From positions 7,316,001-7,380,000 of the forward strand of contig NC_060252.1 in assembly GCF_921293095.1 (NCBI RefSeq): a stretch of 64,000 nucleotides of DNA, read 5' to 3'. The position numbers and the translations under genes are program-made. Shown piece after piece: positions 23,145 to 34,700 of this stretch. This DNA comes from Ischnura elegans. Its lineage: Eukaryota > Arthropoda > Insecta > Odonata > Coenagrionidae. Each line of letters starts with the position of its first letter. Position 1 is the stretch's first letter. The notes under the pieces are model-generated. The model was not told where the DNA came from. It worked only from the letters and a program-made list of their open reading frames with translations, and made no database searches.

Positions 23145-25245
23145 CCCAGGAAAGAAAAACTGATTTCCAACAGTTTTGAACCTCATTTGAATCTGATCTG
23201 AATCCTTAAAATCTGATTTGACTCTGTCTTGACACTGATTTCCACTGGTTTCCAGCGGACAGGAAATGGAAGGAAGTGATTTGAATCTCATTTCCTTTGT
23301 AACTGGTTTCCAGCCGTCTTCCACATGGACTGTATTGACACTGAATTGAATGTCATTTGAAACTCTTTTCCTTATTTATTGGCTTGAAAGTGTTTTCCAC
23401 GAGTGCTTTCCAACAGAGTTGAATTGTAGAATGAATTTGAAATTCGTGTCTTATAAAAACCTATCTCACACAGGCTTTACGACTGCGTTGATTGGAAAAT
23501 TACTTCTTCTGAGGTGTCAATGAGTATACTAAGTTCAAAATCATGGTCAGAAATAAAATAATGACGTAGAGGACATATGTACCTTGCCGTCTTGCAAAAA
23601 TTTACGGGTGATGAAAAAAATTTACTGTACATCATCCACATTTTGTATTGTGCATCATTTCACCTGCTGGAACTCACCGGGCATGCAATTTAAGTGGCTA
23701 ATACGGCTTAAGCACGTTTAAACCTCACTCTGCGACTTCGCCTTTAAAAAAAATATAACGGGCATAGTGCTGCCACCTAACTACAAAAGATAGCAAACCA
23801 AAGTAGATACGCTGATTCTGTTCTGAATGTTTACGAATGGTTTACGTGCTTGTGGTTCTGTTTTGTGCTTAAGTATTAGGGCGTGGAGAAAAAATAATCA
23901 TATCAGTATTATTTAACCAGTGCTAAATTCCCGCAGCGTTGAATTAAGCCATTCGTGCATCTCTTTAGTCTTCAAGCGACAGTGGAAGCCTGATGTGATT
24001 TCGATCTTTTGTGTTTTCATTGAATGATTTATCTTGTGTCAACAGATTTTGAGCGATTACTAATATTTTTGTATGCAATATGTATAATATGTACTTGCGT
24101 TACGTCGCCGAAGAGAACCTACCAGGATTTTCAGAGTATTGTGTATATTGCTGGTTTGTTTGTGCTAAGTGAAACGACCGTGTTCATGTATTTAAACATT
24201 AATGGCAAGTTTCTGTAGTGTAACATACAGATATCGATGGCTTAATGCTGAACCAGAATTATTTTCATAAGTCACGTAAAGAAGTCTTTCTTTCATAAAG
24301 GCATCTGAAATATTTTCTAGTGTTGTGATTCTTCTGTTAATCACGGAAAAATTTGTGCTCTTCGATAATTCAAGATTGTGGAATCTGATGTTAGTTGTTG
24401 TTGTTCTGGTGCAGTGACTGTTCTGTTACTCTTGGCAAAACTTTTGCCTTTCGATGACTTTTCAAGAACTGATAAACAATGACAAAAAGCACAACTAGTT
24501 TGTCTAACTCTCCTTCAAATGAGATTTCATCTGTAAATTCTGTGTTTCCCTAAATTATTTCTAACGCATGAAATTGAGATTTTAAGTGTATTCTGCCTCA
24601 GAAGTTTACCAAATAAGTAGACTATGTATTTTCAATTGAATATGTACTTCCAATAGGGTTTGTGCATACTTAATAAATACGTTAATAGAGCCTGTGTTAT
24701 TTTGTTGTGGTGGGAGACTTACATGAAGTTCATTTTGTTAGGCTGTATTTTGTAAACTTTTTTCAGCTGAGTCTACATCCAGATTGATGATAGAGATTTA
24801 GTATTTGATGTTAGAAACCTATGTTGAGTGCAGCTCTGCGAAACTTGGAATTGGCGGAAATAATTATTTCCGCCAATCGGGTATCAACAGTTAACTCATG
24901 TATCCGAAGTTAACTCATGCATCAGCAGGTCATAAGGAGGTGAGAATCGAGTCGCAAACAAGGTTCAGATAGGTATAAAGGTGGAAAACAGATTCGAAAA
25001 AGCTTAAACGGGGAAACCGGATTCAAATCTGTTGAACAGTGGAAACCAGAGTCAAACCACATTCATGGAAATGAGTAGGAAAACAGCCGCCATGTTGGAC
25101 CTTCACAACTGATTTCCCACTGTCTTTCAACTGATTTCCAGCTGTTTCAATTTTCAAAACAGATTCAAAGGGGAAGGAAATCAGTGCGTCAAACCTGTAG
25201 GAATTCAGTGTCAAATCTGATGGAAATCAGTTTTTCCTTGCTGGG
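23145..25245. mobile_element. Element C: TIR transposon with TGATTTCC subterminal repeats
   Basis: The left end CCCAGGAAAGAAAAACTGAT and the right end (reverse complement CCCAGCAAGGAAAAACTGAT) form inverted repeats of about 29 bp with few mismatches. TA flanks both sides (23143-23144 and 25246-25247). About 250 bp at each end are packed with TGATTTCC, GGTTTCCAG and TTTGAATCTG motifs on both strands. The interior has no transposase; a 64-codon frame (24024-24218) is unrecognised. It shares its design with elements A, B, D and E. A TA duplication alone would also suit Tc1/mariner, but the other four insertions do not use TA. Confidence 0.7.
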
Positions 25246-25604
25246 TAGTTATCATAAATATATTATGAATGGTTAAAAAACCGTCGGAAGCATTAATTTA
25301 ATGACTTTTTTGCCTATTTCTTATCATATTATGGCATATATAGTATATTATTTAACTTTGCCCCTTCCATTGAAAGGTCAAACGAAGTCTTTCTCCTTTT
25401 TCGTTTCTTTTCTATGTTAGCATCAGTCGTAATCGGGGCCTCGTGATATCATGTACGTGAATGTTCTCCAAATAATTATATATCAGTGGTTTCACAGCAG
25501 TAATAGAAATTACTCTCACGTTAAACAAATGCCGATCATATTCATACAAACTGAAAACGACGCATGCACAATTTTCGTCCGATAAAAATATACCTTTTTA
25601 ATGA

Positions 25605-26945
25605 CTATTTATTTATTCAATCCAGTCCAAAAACAGCACAAGGCCAATTTTAGAGGATTCACAATAACATGAGAAACAATTTAATAATATTAAGCAACGT
25701 AACCAACAATGAACAAAACAGTATTTACAAATAAATAACAAAGAATAGTAAATTTCATAGGGCGGTGTGAGGAATAGGGGGAAAATTACGATAGTGATGG
25801 CGCAAGATGGATGAGGGATGAAAAAAATATCAAAATTCGGAATACATTTGGCATAGGAGTTAATAGGAGAAGAAAGTCTGAATAGAAAAGGATGTCTAGA
25901 GACAGAAAGGCGAGGGGTGAAACAATGAAATAGGTCACTCGACCTCGTCGTGCGCGAAGGAACACGAAGCGGAAAAAAAGAAAGAAGGTCAGTTGATCTG
26001 TATTTTCCATTAATGATATTTGAAAAGAGCCTCCGGTCATTGAGGATACGGCGATCAGCTAAAGTAGAAATGCCAAGAGAGGATCTAATCTTATCGAGGG
26101 AGAAGTTACAAAAAGGCAAGCGGCGGTAGCGGGCAATAGAAAGGAAAAAATTCAACGGGCGTTTTAGGAGTTTTAATGAAGAAGGTGGGGCCGTAGACCA
26201 GATTTGGCTGCAGTATTCTAGGGCTACAGAGAAACAGGTGCGTACAGCAATTAAATCCAACACCTCACTGTAGCGAAACATCATCCCACCAAAGACATAG
26301 CGCGGGTGGAAATGGATTTAATATGCTCACGGAAGAGCAGTTTAGAGTCAAAAATAACCCCTAAATCCTTCTGAGAGGTGACTGAAGGAATATGATGTCC
26401 AGATAATCGGTAATTTATACTCAGGTTAGACTTATGCGTATGGTGTATGGTAGACTTGGCTGGATTAATTTTCAGACTTCAAATCCCAGACCATTGGTCT
26501 AAGGCATCAAAAGCCTTCTGCAGAGCAAGGCGCAGTCTCTCGGGGAATCAATCTGTTTAAAAATGTTGCAGTCATCGGCGTGTAATAACATTTTACAATT
26601 GGTGGAGGAGATAATGTTAACCAGATCATCTATGTATAAAGCAAATATTAAAGGCCCGAGGACACTCCCTTGTGGAACTCCAGATGTAACCGTTGCCATC
26701 AAAGAATTCATTTATTAGAGTGTGCTGTTGCCGGTTTAGAAAGAAAGATGATAAGATGGAAAGAAAATTATCATGTACATTAAACCAATTCTCTAACTCG
26801 AAGAGCTATAACCGATGGTTAATTTTGTCAAAATCTTTTGCAAAATCAATGTAGCATACATCCAGCTGTGATGAAGTCTCAAAAGCGTCAATGCAATTTT
26901 TGTGCAAAATGGACAGATTTGTGACTGTAGATGATCCAGATTTCT
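25605..26945 (-). pseudogene. CR1/Jockey-group LINE fragment, minus strand
   Basis: On the minus strand the RT core reads SQLDVCYIDFAKDFDKINHR (about 26790-26870). Then come VTSGVPQGSVLGPLIFALYI and HADDCNIFK (26499-26711), where HADD replaces the usual YADD. The C-terminal part is open for 223 codons at 25613-26284 (ALEYCSQIWS, RPLNFFLSIARYR). The 3' end has a TTTATTTATT tail near 25605. The protein is a relative of the LINE at 39353-41709. It is 5'-truncated at about 26945, where it abuts another LINE, and has several breaks, so it is dead. Confidence 0.75.
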
Positions 26946-26949
26946 ATTC

Positions 26950-27790
26950 AATTAATACAAACTATATCTAAGAACCATCGAATATATACCGCAAAAACTG
27001 AAATGCGATAGTCTAGAACCTAGCTGGTACAAAAAAGATACTAGGAGGGAGCTTAGAAAACAGAGAAAACTGTAGAACTTGCTCAAAACGTCCGTTACGT
27101 TTGGTGAAAAAATGAAGGAACTAGAAGCAAAAGAAGTTACGCTGCGCAACGCACAAAAAAAACATTAATTTCAATGCGTATTAAACTGTGAAATTTCAAG
27201 AAACGTGCACTGTGAATAAGTCGAATAAACACAAAATATTTGGATAACATGCAAGAGAGTTTCAGGAAAAACCTTAAGCCGTTGATACGTTATTTGAAAA
27301 AGATGGGGAACAGGGCAGCGAAAGTATTGACAAAGCTGACACGATGAATTCTCACTAAAGAGTGCATACACTACAGGTGATGCTTTATGTATGGATTTAA
27401 GACATCCCATTCACTGAGGAACTGATGAAAGAGATTACTTATACTCAGCGAGATGGCAAACTGCTTAAATAGAATAAATAGTAAATCTCTAGGACCGGAG
27501 GGAATATCCGCGAGTGTGCTCGAGGGGTTAATGCCACATATCGCATCGTCCTTAGGAATGATATTCAATGATTCATTGTGTGATGGAAATATACCAATAG
27601 ACTGGAAATTTTCGAACATTACACCGATATTCAAAAATGGAAAGAGGAACGACCAAGGGAATTATCGACCAATTACATTAACACTAATTATAGGCAAGAT
27701 TCTCGAAAATGCCATTGCCAGCAAAATCGAGAGTTTCGCCGACAGTCGTAACTTCCTACATGCCTGCCAGCTTAATCCGTGAATACGATA
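26950..27790 (+). pseudogene. LINE RT amino-terminal fragment, plus strand
   Basis: Positions 27453-27782 are open for 109 codons, containing LGPEGISASVLEG, IFNDSLCDGNIPIDWKFSNI and NYRPITLTLIIGKILENAI. These are the first RT blocks (SPGPDGI... and GNYRPISLT in related LINEs). Upstream, broken frames from about 26950 match the linker before RT (WYKKDTRRELRKQRK near 27025). It stops before the catalytic YADD block. It abuts the minus-strand LINE fragment tail-to-head at about 26945-26950, so one truncates the other. Confidence 0.7.
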
Positions 27791-28249
27791 ACATTCACAG
27801 GAAAATTGAACTGTTCGTAAAAAAACTGGTATAGAAAGCGTTAAACAGATGTCAAACGAATTAGTATCGGCGTTAAAGTGATAAGCCGCTTTATTTTGCA
27901 AATTTATATCTGGGCTTCAGTGCATGCCATAAAAATGAATAATACATCTTAAGTTGCCAGGGGTGAAAACTGACGGCGAGGCCAATAGACTTCCAAACAC
28001 AAATTTTTCGGTATAAAAACTCATTTGTCATTTAAAATTTGAAGAAAGGGATGATATCCATTCGGTCATGTGTGCATCATTTATAGAAGTCGCAGGATTA
28101 TTTGAAGTGAAAGAGTTTAAATACCAATTTATTTCCACCTAGTCCTCAGAGCTAATTATAGTTCACACATCCACTGGAAGGGCAGATTTGTTGGTTTTCA
28201 ACGTGTAATTTTCCACATTTTTCCACAGTACGCACGTAAAAGATGAAGA
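27791..28249. other. Non-coding stretch
   Basis: Nothing recognised. It may contain unrecognisable 5' sequence of the RTE-like LINE that follows. Confidence 0.35.
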
Positions 28250-29254
28250 GTGCTAATAAAGAGCGCCGATTATAGACTACCTACAGTTTAATGAAAGATT
28301 ATTGATGTTGAAGATAGGTTGGAGTTGAAGAAAGTCTATTTATTCCCGGTGACAGCAATGCTATCATGGTCGAAGGTCAAGCTGAGAGAATATCCGTGAA
28401 ATCCGGAAGATTAAACAAAAACAAAAGACTAGCACAGAACACAAGCAATTGCTTGCAAACACAACATTTAAAAAATCACAGCCAAAGAAGATACACAAGA
28501 TAAAACCAGTAGATATGGGATGATTATAAATTAATTAAATTCTGGCCACATCAAGATTCAGGAACTAGGAAAGGACGACAAAAGGGCATATTGCGATAGT
28601 GGCTATTACTTAATAGCGATGCAATGTCACCAAAAATTAATATCTGAAGAAAGTGGTGAATTATGTTTATTGGTTGTATGGCATGTAGAAATATGAAAAG
28701 AATGTCAGTATGAAGTGTAATTTAAGGTGGCAGAGTAAAAAAAATGATCGGATGTGATCGATAAATCAGAGGAAGAGAGAATAGTATCAGCAGTAGGCGA
28801 GTAAAGTAGCTAAAGAAAACACAACTGCTGCACAAGAATACGAAATGAGGATTGCGAAATGATGATTAATGCGAATTAGGAGCGAGATTAGTTGTAAAGC
28901 CAGGTAGCACAGACAAATGTGGATACTTAAACTCAAAGACAAATAAAAACATCAGGCACGTGGAAAATTAGAAGCTATCGAGAGGATAGTGTATAATATG
29001 TAATAATGAGCGCAAGTTAGAAAACCGTAAATGATAAAACTCAGAGACTTTATGACTGGAAACAAAGGCGAAATGCATTATGAATACTTGGAATAGTTGT
29101 GCAAAGAAGGGAGAATTAGAACCACAGCAATCGAAAAGGATATCGAGTCGGATAAAAATGAAATGGGAGCCCAAATATTATGACCAGAAACTGAAGCAAC
29201 AGTAGAGAGGATCGGAATTGGATGCTTAGAATCCCGAAAGAAGTTGGGGTGCTT
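28250..29254 (+). pseudogene. Decayed RTE-like LINE copy 2, piece 1 (endonuclease to RT)
   Basis: This first piece has endonuclease remains near 28264-28330 (QFNERLL, compare QYNERIV in copy 1) and LANTTFKKSQPKK near 28450-28495. The pre-RT and RT parts continue to IPKEVGVL at 29254. There element E interrupts it. The next codons (NNDCRITN) continue on the far side at 38840 in the same frame once E and one TT are removed. This copy is the outermost host of the nested core. Confidence 0.6.
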
Positions 29255-29476
29255 CCCCTATGAAAAAATTGTATAAAACCGTATAAAATTTCTATACAGT
29301 TTATACAGGTTGTATACAATTTGTATACATTGCATACAAATTGTATAAACTGTATTAATTCACCAGCTGTATACAGCATATACAATTTGTATACAATGTA
29401 TACAATTTGTATACAATGTATACAATTTGTACACAATGTATACAATTTGTATAACAGCAATTCAAAGTAGGCCTCA

Positions 29477-29810
29477 AAAATCCAAGTCCAAAAATGAACT
29501 TAGTAGGGGACAAAAATAATGTTCCACATTCGAGAGTTCAATTGCTTCTAAAGATCATTAATCGCGTTTTAAACAAGATTCTCGGTGATCCATCAACGCT
29601 AGTCATTCAATGCCACTTGGAAAATTTTCAACCGAGGCGTCAAAAATTTAAGTCCAAAAATGAACTTAGTAGGGGACAAAAATAATGTTCCACATTCGAG
29701 AGTTCAATTGCTTCTAAAGATCATGAATCGCGTTTTAAACAAGAGTCTTGGAGATCCATCAACGCTAGTCATTCAATGCCACTTGGAAGATTCAATGTCA
29801 CCAGCGGGCG
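29477..29810 (+). repeat. Two tandem 166-bp copies of a conserved block
   Basis: Copies around 29477-29639 and 29643-29810 share AAGTCCAAAAATGAACTTAG. Each is open as MNLVGDKNNVPHSRVQLLLK followed by NRVLN and LGDPSTLVIQCHLE. The second copy continues open for 93 codons with a CPVCMKRYEGF motif. Element B (44580-44735) and element A have one related copy, in the same position and orientation relative to the terminus, reading MNRVLNSFFGDALTFVIQFH. Conservation at the amino-acid level suggests it is, or was, coding. Confidence 0.6.
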
Positions 29811-30242
29811 TCCATATCTCCATAGTGTCCCCGTGTCCCGTTTGTATGAAGCGGTACGAAGGTTTTAAACAGTACACTGACAAATTCATATGCAGCGATA
29901 AAGTTGTATCACATACGCCCAAATTTCCTAAAAACTCGTGATTTAATATATGACACAGTAGTCATTTCGTTTCTGGATACTCTGGATAAAAAAATTCATA
30001 TCCGGTGTGGGACTATTTTCTTTTGCGGATGGGGCCATAGCCACCGAGAAAGAGAGCCCGCGGAAGGATCGTCCAGGATCGCCGTTGGAGGTTACGTGGT
30101 TTACGTTGTTTCACCATATTCCTTAGATTTTTGTGGTTAAGTTGGTGAAAATTAGAGTTTTTGTGAATAGTGAAGTTTCCGTTATTCTTTAATTTCATTC
30201 GGTGGGCTTCAGAAACTTGTTTGTTAGGCATTTTTGTTAAAT

Positions 30243-30401
30243 ATGCCTTTCTCGTGTGTGGTGCCGGTATGCGAAGGAAACCCCTTCAGGACTAGACCCA
30301 AAGTTCAAGTTTTTACCTTTCCTATAGATCTTCATGGATTGAAGAAGAAGTGTATTTTGGCGATAAGAAGAGACAATTTCACCCCTACGGAAAACATTAA
30401 G
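30243..30401 (+). CDS. THAP-domain exon of element E (amino-terminal)
   Basis: An ATG at 30243 opens 53 codons that match the amino-terminal two thirds of a THAP zinc finger: MPFSCVVPVC gives the first C-X4-C pair. This is followed by VFTFP, LKKKCILAIRR and FTPTENIK. THAP domains are C2CH DNA-binding fingers found in P-element, Kolobok and related transposases. The invariant Trp is replaced by Cys (KKKC). After AAG at 30401 comes GTATGT, a good splice donor. Read through, however, the next codons are VCTLSP and a stop, close to the usual VCSxHF that completes the finger. It may therefore be an exon end or a mutated full domain. It presumably bound the element's own ends. Confidence 0.65.
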
Positions 30402-30892
30402 GTATGTACCCTTTCTCCCTGAAATTCTTTGGACGTAATTTCTAGTTAAAAGTGGCTTCATGATGTTGATGTACAGGACAAAGTGGTGTTTTAAAATATT
30501 GTAGCAGCAATTCATTTGGAAATTCTTGCATTTTAGTTTTGTGTTCGTTGTATTCTGTCGTTCGGATCTGTCGTGCAACAATTGCTCTAGGAAAAATGTT
30601 CTTAATTATAATATATGTATTACTAGTATATTTTATAACTTTCATTTATAAATATATAATGTATTAATATTTTTACTTAAAATCTTTTCTTTTTTAAGAA
30701 GAAGAAAAATCCAAAGAAAAGTTTCTAAAATGTTTACGGCCTAAAATGGACAGGTTTCCTAATTTTGAAACCTTAAGAATGTTAAACACGAGACTAATAA
30801 GACTGTAGTTTCCTGTCTTATGTAATCTGCTTGTTACCTACAAGAGACAATTTCTTGCTACAATGAAATTTTTATATACTTCATTACTACAG

Positions 30893-30972
30893 TAGCAGTG
30901 CAGGAGAGCATGTCAGTCCCTGAAAAAGATGTGGAGGTGGCTATTAGAAACTCACTAAGGCACGCCAAGTGA
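30893..30972 (+). CDS. Candidate last exon in element E
   Basis: After an acceptor-like tact-acag (30886-30892) the sequence is open as AVQESMSVPEKDVEVAIRNS and ends at TGA 30970-30972. An AATAAA lies at 31063-31068. It could be a terminal exon spliced to the THAP exon in an internally deleted gene. The link is inference only and the peptide is not recognised. Confidence 0.25.
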
Positions 30973-31556
30973 CAGCAACAACACGGTTGCAGGGGGAGAA
31001 GAAAATTAAGTACATAATACTTATGTAGTTTCTTGTGTTGTATTATTTCACCAAAGAAGCCCAATAAATATTGTGTATGGAATTGAAGCCTAATTTATTT
31101 AAATTCTTGTCTGGACCTATTATTTAGATACTATTATCGAACGAAATTCAGTCCTAACCTAAACGTGTGTTAAAGGTGTCCGTGTGCTGTGTGGGAAGTA
31201 CCTTGTAGACGTTTATTTTTTTATGAGTAAGTGATGTTTTACTTAGAATTAATTACATGCTATTCTTAATTTCCACTGTTTAACTTGAGAATCCCCTATT
31301 TATCATTTAAAAATCTGGTATTGAATGGTTGGTTAGTTTTCAGTTTAACAATGTTTAAAGGATTATAATGTTATATTTTGGACAGCATTCACTCCATTTT
31401 TATTTATGCCTTTGTATGCATGTGGGTTCCTAGAGGAAGTGTGGTAAGGGAAATGGTCTGTTGGAATAATTTTTATGAGTGTTTCTTTATGACCTGAGAT
31501 GAAATGAGGAAGAAAATGGGTAGTATTACTCCACCCATTTTGGATGAGGTATTCCT

Positions 31557-31739
31557 AGGTCTTCTTTCATACAGTTTGTATACAATTCTTATTCAGCCCG
31601 TATACAGCCTATGTACAATTCTTATGCTGCCCATGTTTAATTCTTATACAGCCCATGTACAATTCTAATACAGCGTGTATCTAATTTGTGTAAAAATGCA
31701 TATTTTTATACAAATTGTATATGTACACTCATTTTTGTA
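31557..31739. repeat. Inner right-terminal array of element E, interrupted
   Basis: TATACAGCCC/GTATACAATTC-type repeats starting TAGGTCTTCTTTCATACA. The same sequence begins again at 38541. The first copy continues at 38461-38540 after the Helitron-like insertion and ends in CATAGGG. The second runs unbroken to the element end (38837). Confidence 0.8.
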
Positions 31740-34700
31740 TCTTATCTATATACAGCCGGATGTGTGCCTCACTCACTCACTCATGGATACAAACTCTAGA
31801 CCACTTCTAGACATGTTGGAGAGCTGAAATTTGGCACGCGTGCGGGGAACCCGAAATGATTCGGAGGAAAATTCCGAAAACCGGAAGTTTCCGCCACGTG
31901 TCGTCGCTAGGACGACAAAATGGCCGAAATCGCCCTTTTTCCGGGGACCGTCTTTCGGTTTTTATTTTACTGCGCGCAAATAGTGCGTGCTACACGAAAA
32001 GTTGTTGTATATTTAGAAAGCCAATAAATGCTGCCACGTTTTTATGTATTGTTTTTAGCTGAATGTTAAGTAAAACGTCGCAAAAATGGCGTCCAAAACA
32101 TTATTTTTCGGAAACATTTTCATACTTTCTGCTGCCATCGTCCTAATTTTGGCTGTTGCAAAACGAAAATAATTATTATATATGCTTACATGATTCTTAA
32201 TTTAACTTTGTCAAGTATTTGTTTTGTCATTATTGGTTGCCGAGAAAAAAATTAAAATATGCCAAAAATCACCAAAAAGTACAATTTCCAAAAGATTAAC
32301 ACAAGATTTCATCCAGTTTTACACGACTGATTTCGTTTAGACTTAATATATACATAGAGCTATGCATTTTGTTTTAGAAAATGTAAACAGTTTTACAATA
32401 TTGCCATCCAAAAACCAGCAAAAAATTAAAAATGGCTGACACTTCCCATTTTTTCCCGGGAGTCCGTTTACTATTTGTCGCTATACAGGCGATGCATTTC
32501 CATCACACGAACCGTTGTTGTACATTATAAAAGCCAATAAATGTTGCCACCTATTTATGTTATTTTTTAAGTTAGTTCATAAGTTCAACGCTTTCAAAAT
32601 GGCGTCCAAAAATTAATTTCTCGGAAAATATTTCATACTTTCCACAGCCGTCGGCCTAAATTTGTGAGTTGGACATCGGCAATGATTATTATATATGTTC
32701 ATTACATTGTCTACGAAATGTAGGCAACAATTATCTTTCCTCGTCCTTGGTTAATCTGAAAAATATTAAAATATTCCGAAAATCACCGAAAATTACCACT
32801 TCCAAAAGATTAACACAGGAATTTGTCAATTTAAACCTCACCGATTTCTTTCAAACTTTGTAGTCACATACAACTATGTATTATCTTTCAGAAAACATAA
32901 ATATTTAATAAATGATTTTATCGATATTACCGCGAAAAAATAAAACATGCGGGCACTACTAATTTTTTCCGGGGAGAGATTTACTTTTTATTGTTTTACT
33001 CTCGAAATATGGATGTCATAGGGGCAACTTCTCTTAGATATGATAGTAAATGAATGTGACCATATATTATCGTCATTTTTAAACCCCCTGAAAACCCCTA
33101 AAAAATTAAAATTTGCATATAATTAGCCTTTTCGGGTACTTTTCGTCACGATTCCGCCGCATTTCCAAGCCTTACTACTCGTCGCTACGGAATTGATGTG
33201 GACGATTCTACATCTACATCTACATAATACCCCGCAAGCCGCCTAAAAGGCGTGTGGCAGGGGGTGTTAGGACACCAGCCGTTTACAGCTATTAAAAAAA
33301 AAAAGAAGAAGAAGTGCTCTAACGAGGTTGGGACAAGCGTTTATTGAAGTCCTTTATTGTTCGGGGGAAAAACGAATTCTTATATCTATCCGTTCGGCTA
33401 AAAATCTCTCTTAATTTATCGCTTCTGTCGGACCTGGAAATATAGTGTGGCTCTAAGATTATGTTCTCTGTGTCGCTCTTAAATATATCCATTCTCAATT
33501 GCTCAAGCAATCTAAGCCTAGCGCGCAGCCTCCGAGTCTCCAACGGCTCCCAGCCTAATTCGCTTAACATCTGGGTAACACTGTCTGTACGCCCGTAGCG
33601 GTTTTTGACGAAACGCGCAGCCTTCCTTTGGATCTTATTCAGCTCGCGGATTAAGTCTTTCTGCACTGGATCCCATACACTCGCTGCATATTCAAGGTGC
33701 GGTCGGACGAGAGCGAAATAGCACCTTTCTTTTACTTTCTCATCCGAAAATCTTCCCACAATACGCTTGACGAATCCTAATTTCTTCAGGGCTATGCCGC
33801 AAATATTCTTTATATGAGTTCCCCACGTGAGGTTCGAGGTTATCGTAACTCCCAGGTACTTCACTTCGTCTGTTGCCTTTATGTTAATGCCATCCACTGC
33901 ATAAACATTGTTAGTGTTGGACGAATTCCGCAAAAAATGTACCGCAATGCATTTGCTCAGATTAAGTTCGAGTCCCCACTCTTGACTCCACAAATGAACG
34001 TTGTTTAAGTCCGATGATAGATTTTCATAGTCAGAGTGATCACTAATTTCGCGGTAGATGACAGCGTCGTCAGCAAATAAACGTATTTTACTGCTAATGC
34101 GGGAGCAGAGATCGTTAATGTATATAATGAACAACAGGGGGCCGATTACGCTTCCTTGTGGAACACCTGATGTAACTTTTACAACATCAGAGCTAATTCC
34201 GTCAAGAACTACTTTTTGTTTACGATCTCTGAGGAAGTCGCGTATCCAGTTTACGATTGATGACCCCGGGCAGTAAAAACCTATAAACCCCCGATAAACC
34301 CACATACACCCCCCAATAAATAAAATTTTGCATATAAGTCTACCTTTTTGGGTACTTTTCGTGACTATTCCACCGCTGGTTCTTACCCCAACGACTCATC
34401 CCCACGCAATTTATGTGAACGGATGGCGACCGCCTGGAGTACACACATATAAACCCCCGGTATCCCCTGAAATCCCCCCAAATGTAAAATGTGCCATTAA
34501 GTCTCCTATTTGGGAACTTCTCGCAAACATTACGCCGCACTACCCGTCCCCTCTGAGCTCTAGATCCGGAATGTTTGGTGAAGGCGGGCCACCGTAAACC
34601 ATTCGGGAAAAATACCAGAAACCCCCCGATAACCTCCTGGAACATCACCGAAAAATAAATAAAATTTTAAAGTCGCCTTTCCGAGTAGTTTCCGTCACAA

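Noticed and set aside
23145..25245. Element C as a Tc1/mariner element because of the TA duplication
   Set aside because: It has no transposase, its ends and subterminal repeats match the design of A, B, D and E, and those use other dinucleotides.
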